A DNA stretch of 6,064 bases from Competibacteraceae bacterium UBA3908 (GTDB taxonomy: Bacteria; Pseudomonadota; Gammaproteobacteria; Competibacterales; Competibacteraceae). Location of the stretch: NCBI GenBank assembly GCA_002391525.1, contig DGFE01000254.1, positions 1 through 6,064 on the forward strand. Reading direction: 5' to 3'. This document shows, piece after piece, positions 6,046-6,064 of the stretch. A program made the translations under genes and the position numbers. The notes below the pieces were generated by a model. The model did not search any database. It worked only from the letters and a program-made list of their open reading frames with translations, and was not told the origin of the DNA. Position 1 is the stretch's first letter. Each line of letters begins with the position of its first letter.

Positions 6046-6064
6046 CTGTCTCTTATACACATCT
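6046..6064. other. Nextera/Tn5 mosaic-end adapter (library artefact)
   Basis: The final 19 bases, CTGTCTCTTATACACATCT, are identical to the Tn5 transposase mosaic end used in Nextera library adapters. They sit exactly at the sequence end and interrupt cheA. Translation of this adapter gives the well-known false N-termini MCIRDR and MYKRQ in two frames. It is untrimmed adapter, not a genomic insertion. Confidence 0.97.

Noticed and set aside
4231..6060. 609-residue minus-strand open frame beginning MYKRQ
   Set aside because: Only its last 105 residues are a real gene. The rest is a Gly/Arg/Ala-rich wrong-frame reading of cheA, and its start comes from the adapter.

Overview
The window is GC-rich and coding almost end to end, with every supported gene on the minus strand. 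The protein families (a CheY with the GATGWLVKP signature, a CheS-like STAS protein, a soluble chemoreceptor and an RsbRST module) suggest a Gram-negative bacterium, most likely a proteobacterium. I cannot place it more closely. The last 19 bases are the Tn5/Nextera mosaic-end adapter, so the right edge is a library artefact and not genome. The source is therefore probably a short-read, possibly metagenomic, assembly.

In transcription order (right to left) there are two modules. The first is chemosensory: a CheA kinase lacking its 5' end (4548-6045), a small STAS-like protein resembling CheS (4231-4548), a CheY single-domain response regulator (3863-4234) and a soluble receptor with no transmembrane segment (2750-3859). 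The second is a stressosome module: RsbR (1840-2722, frameshifted in this assembly at a run of 12 G), RsbS (1451-1843), RsbT (1014-1454), a second RsbT/RsbW-type ATPase (559-984 or 559-1017) and an RsbX-type PP2C phosphatase that runs off the left edge (1-562).

The genes overlap by 1-4 bases or are separated by at most about 30 bases. This fits one polycistronic unit whose promoter lies beyond the right edge and whose end lies beyond the left edge. No promoter or terminator is visible inside.

The established stressosome cycle would run here as follows: RsbR and RsbS scaffold and hold RsbT, RsbT phosphorylates their STAS domains and is released, and RsbX resets them. None of the classical downstream partners (RsbU, RsbV, RsbW-sigma pair) is visible. 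The co-transcribed partner is instead a CheA/CheY chemosensory pathway, so the two may be coupled as input and output. That coupling is inference from gene order only. The points most worth checking are the 12-G tract that breaks rsbR by exactly one base, the divergent receptor tip, and a CheZ-like D-x-x-x-Q motif near the receptor C-terminus.
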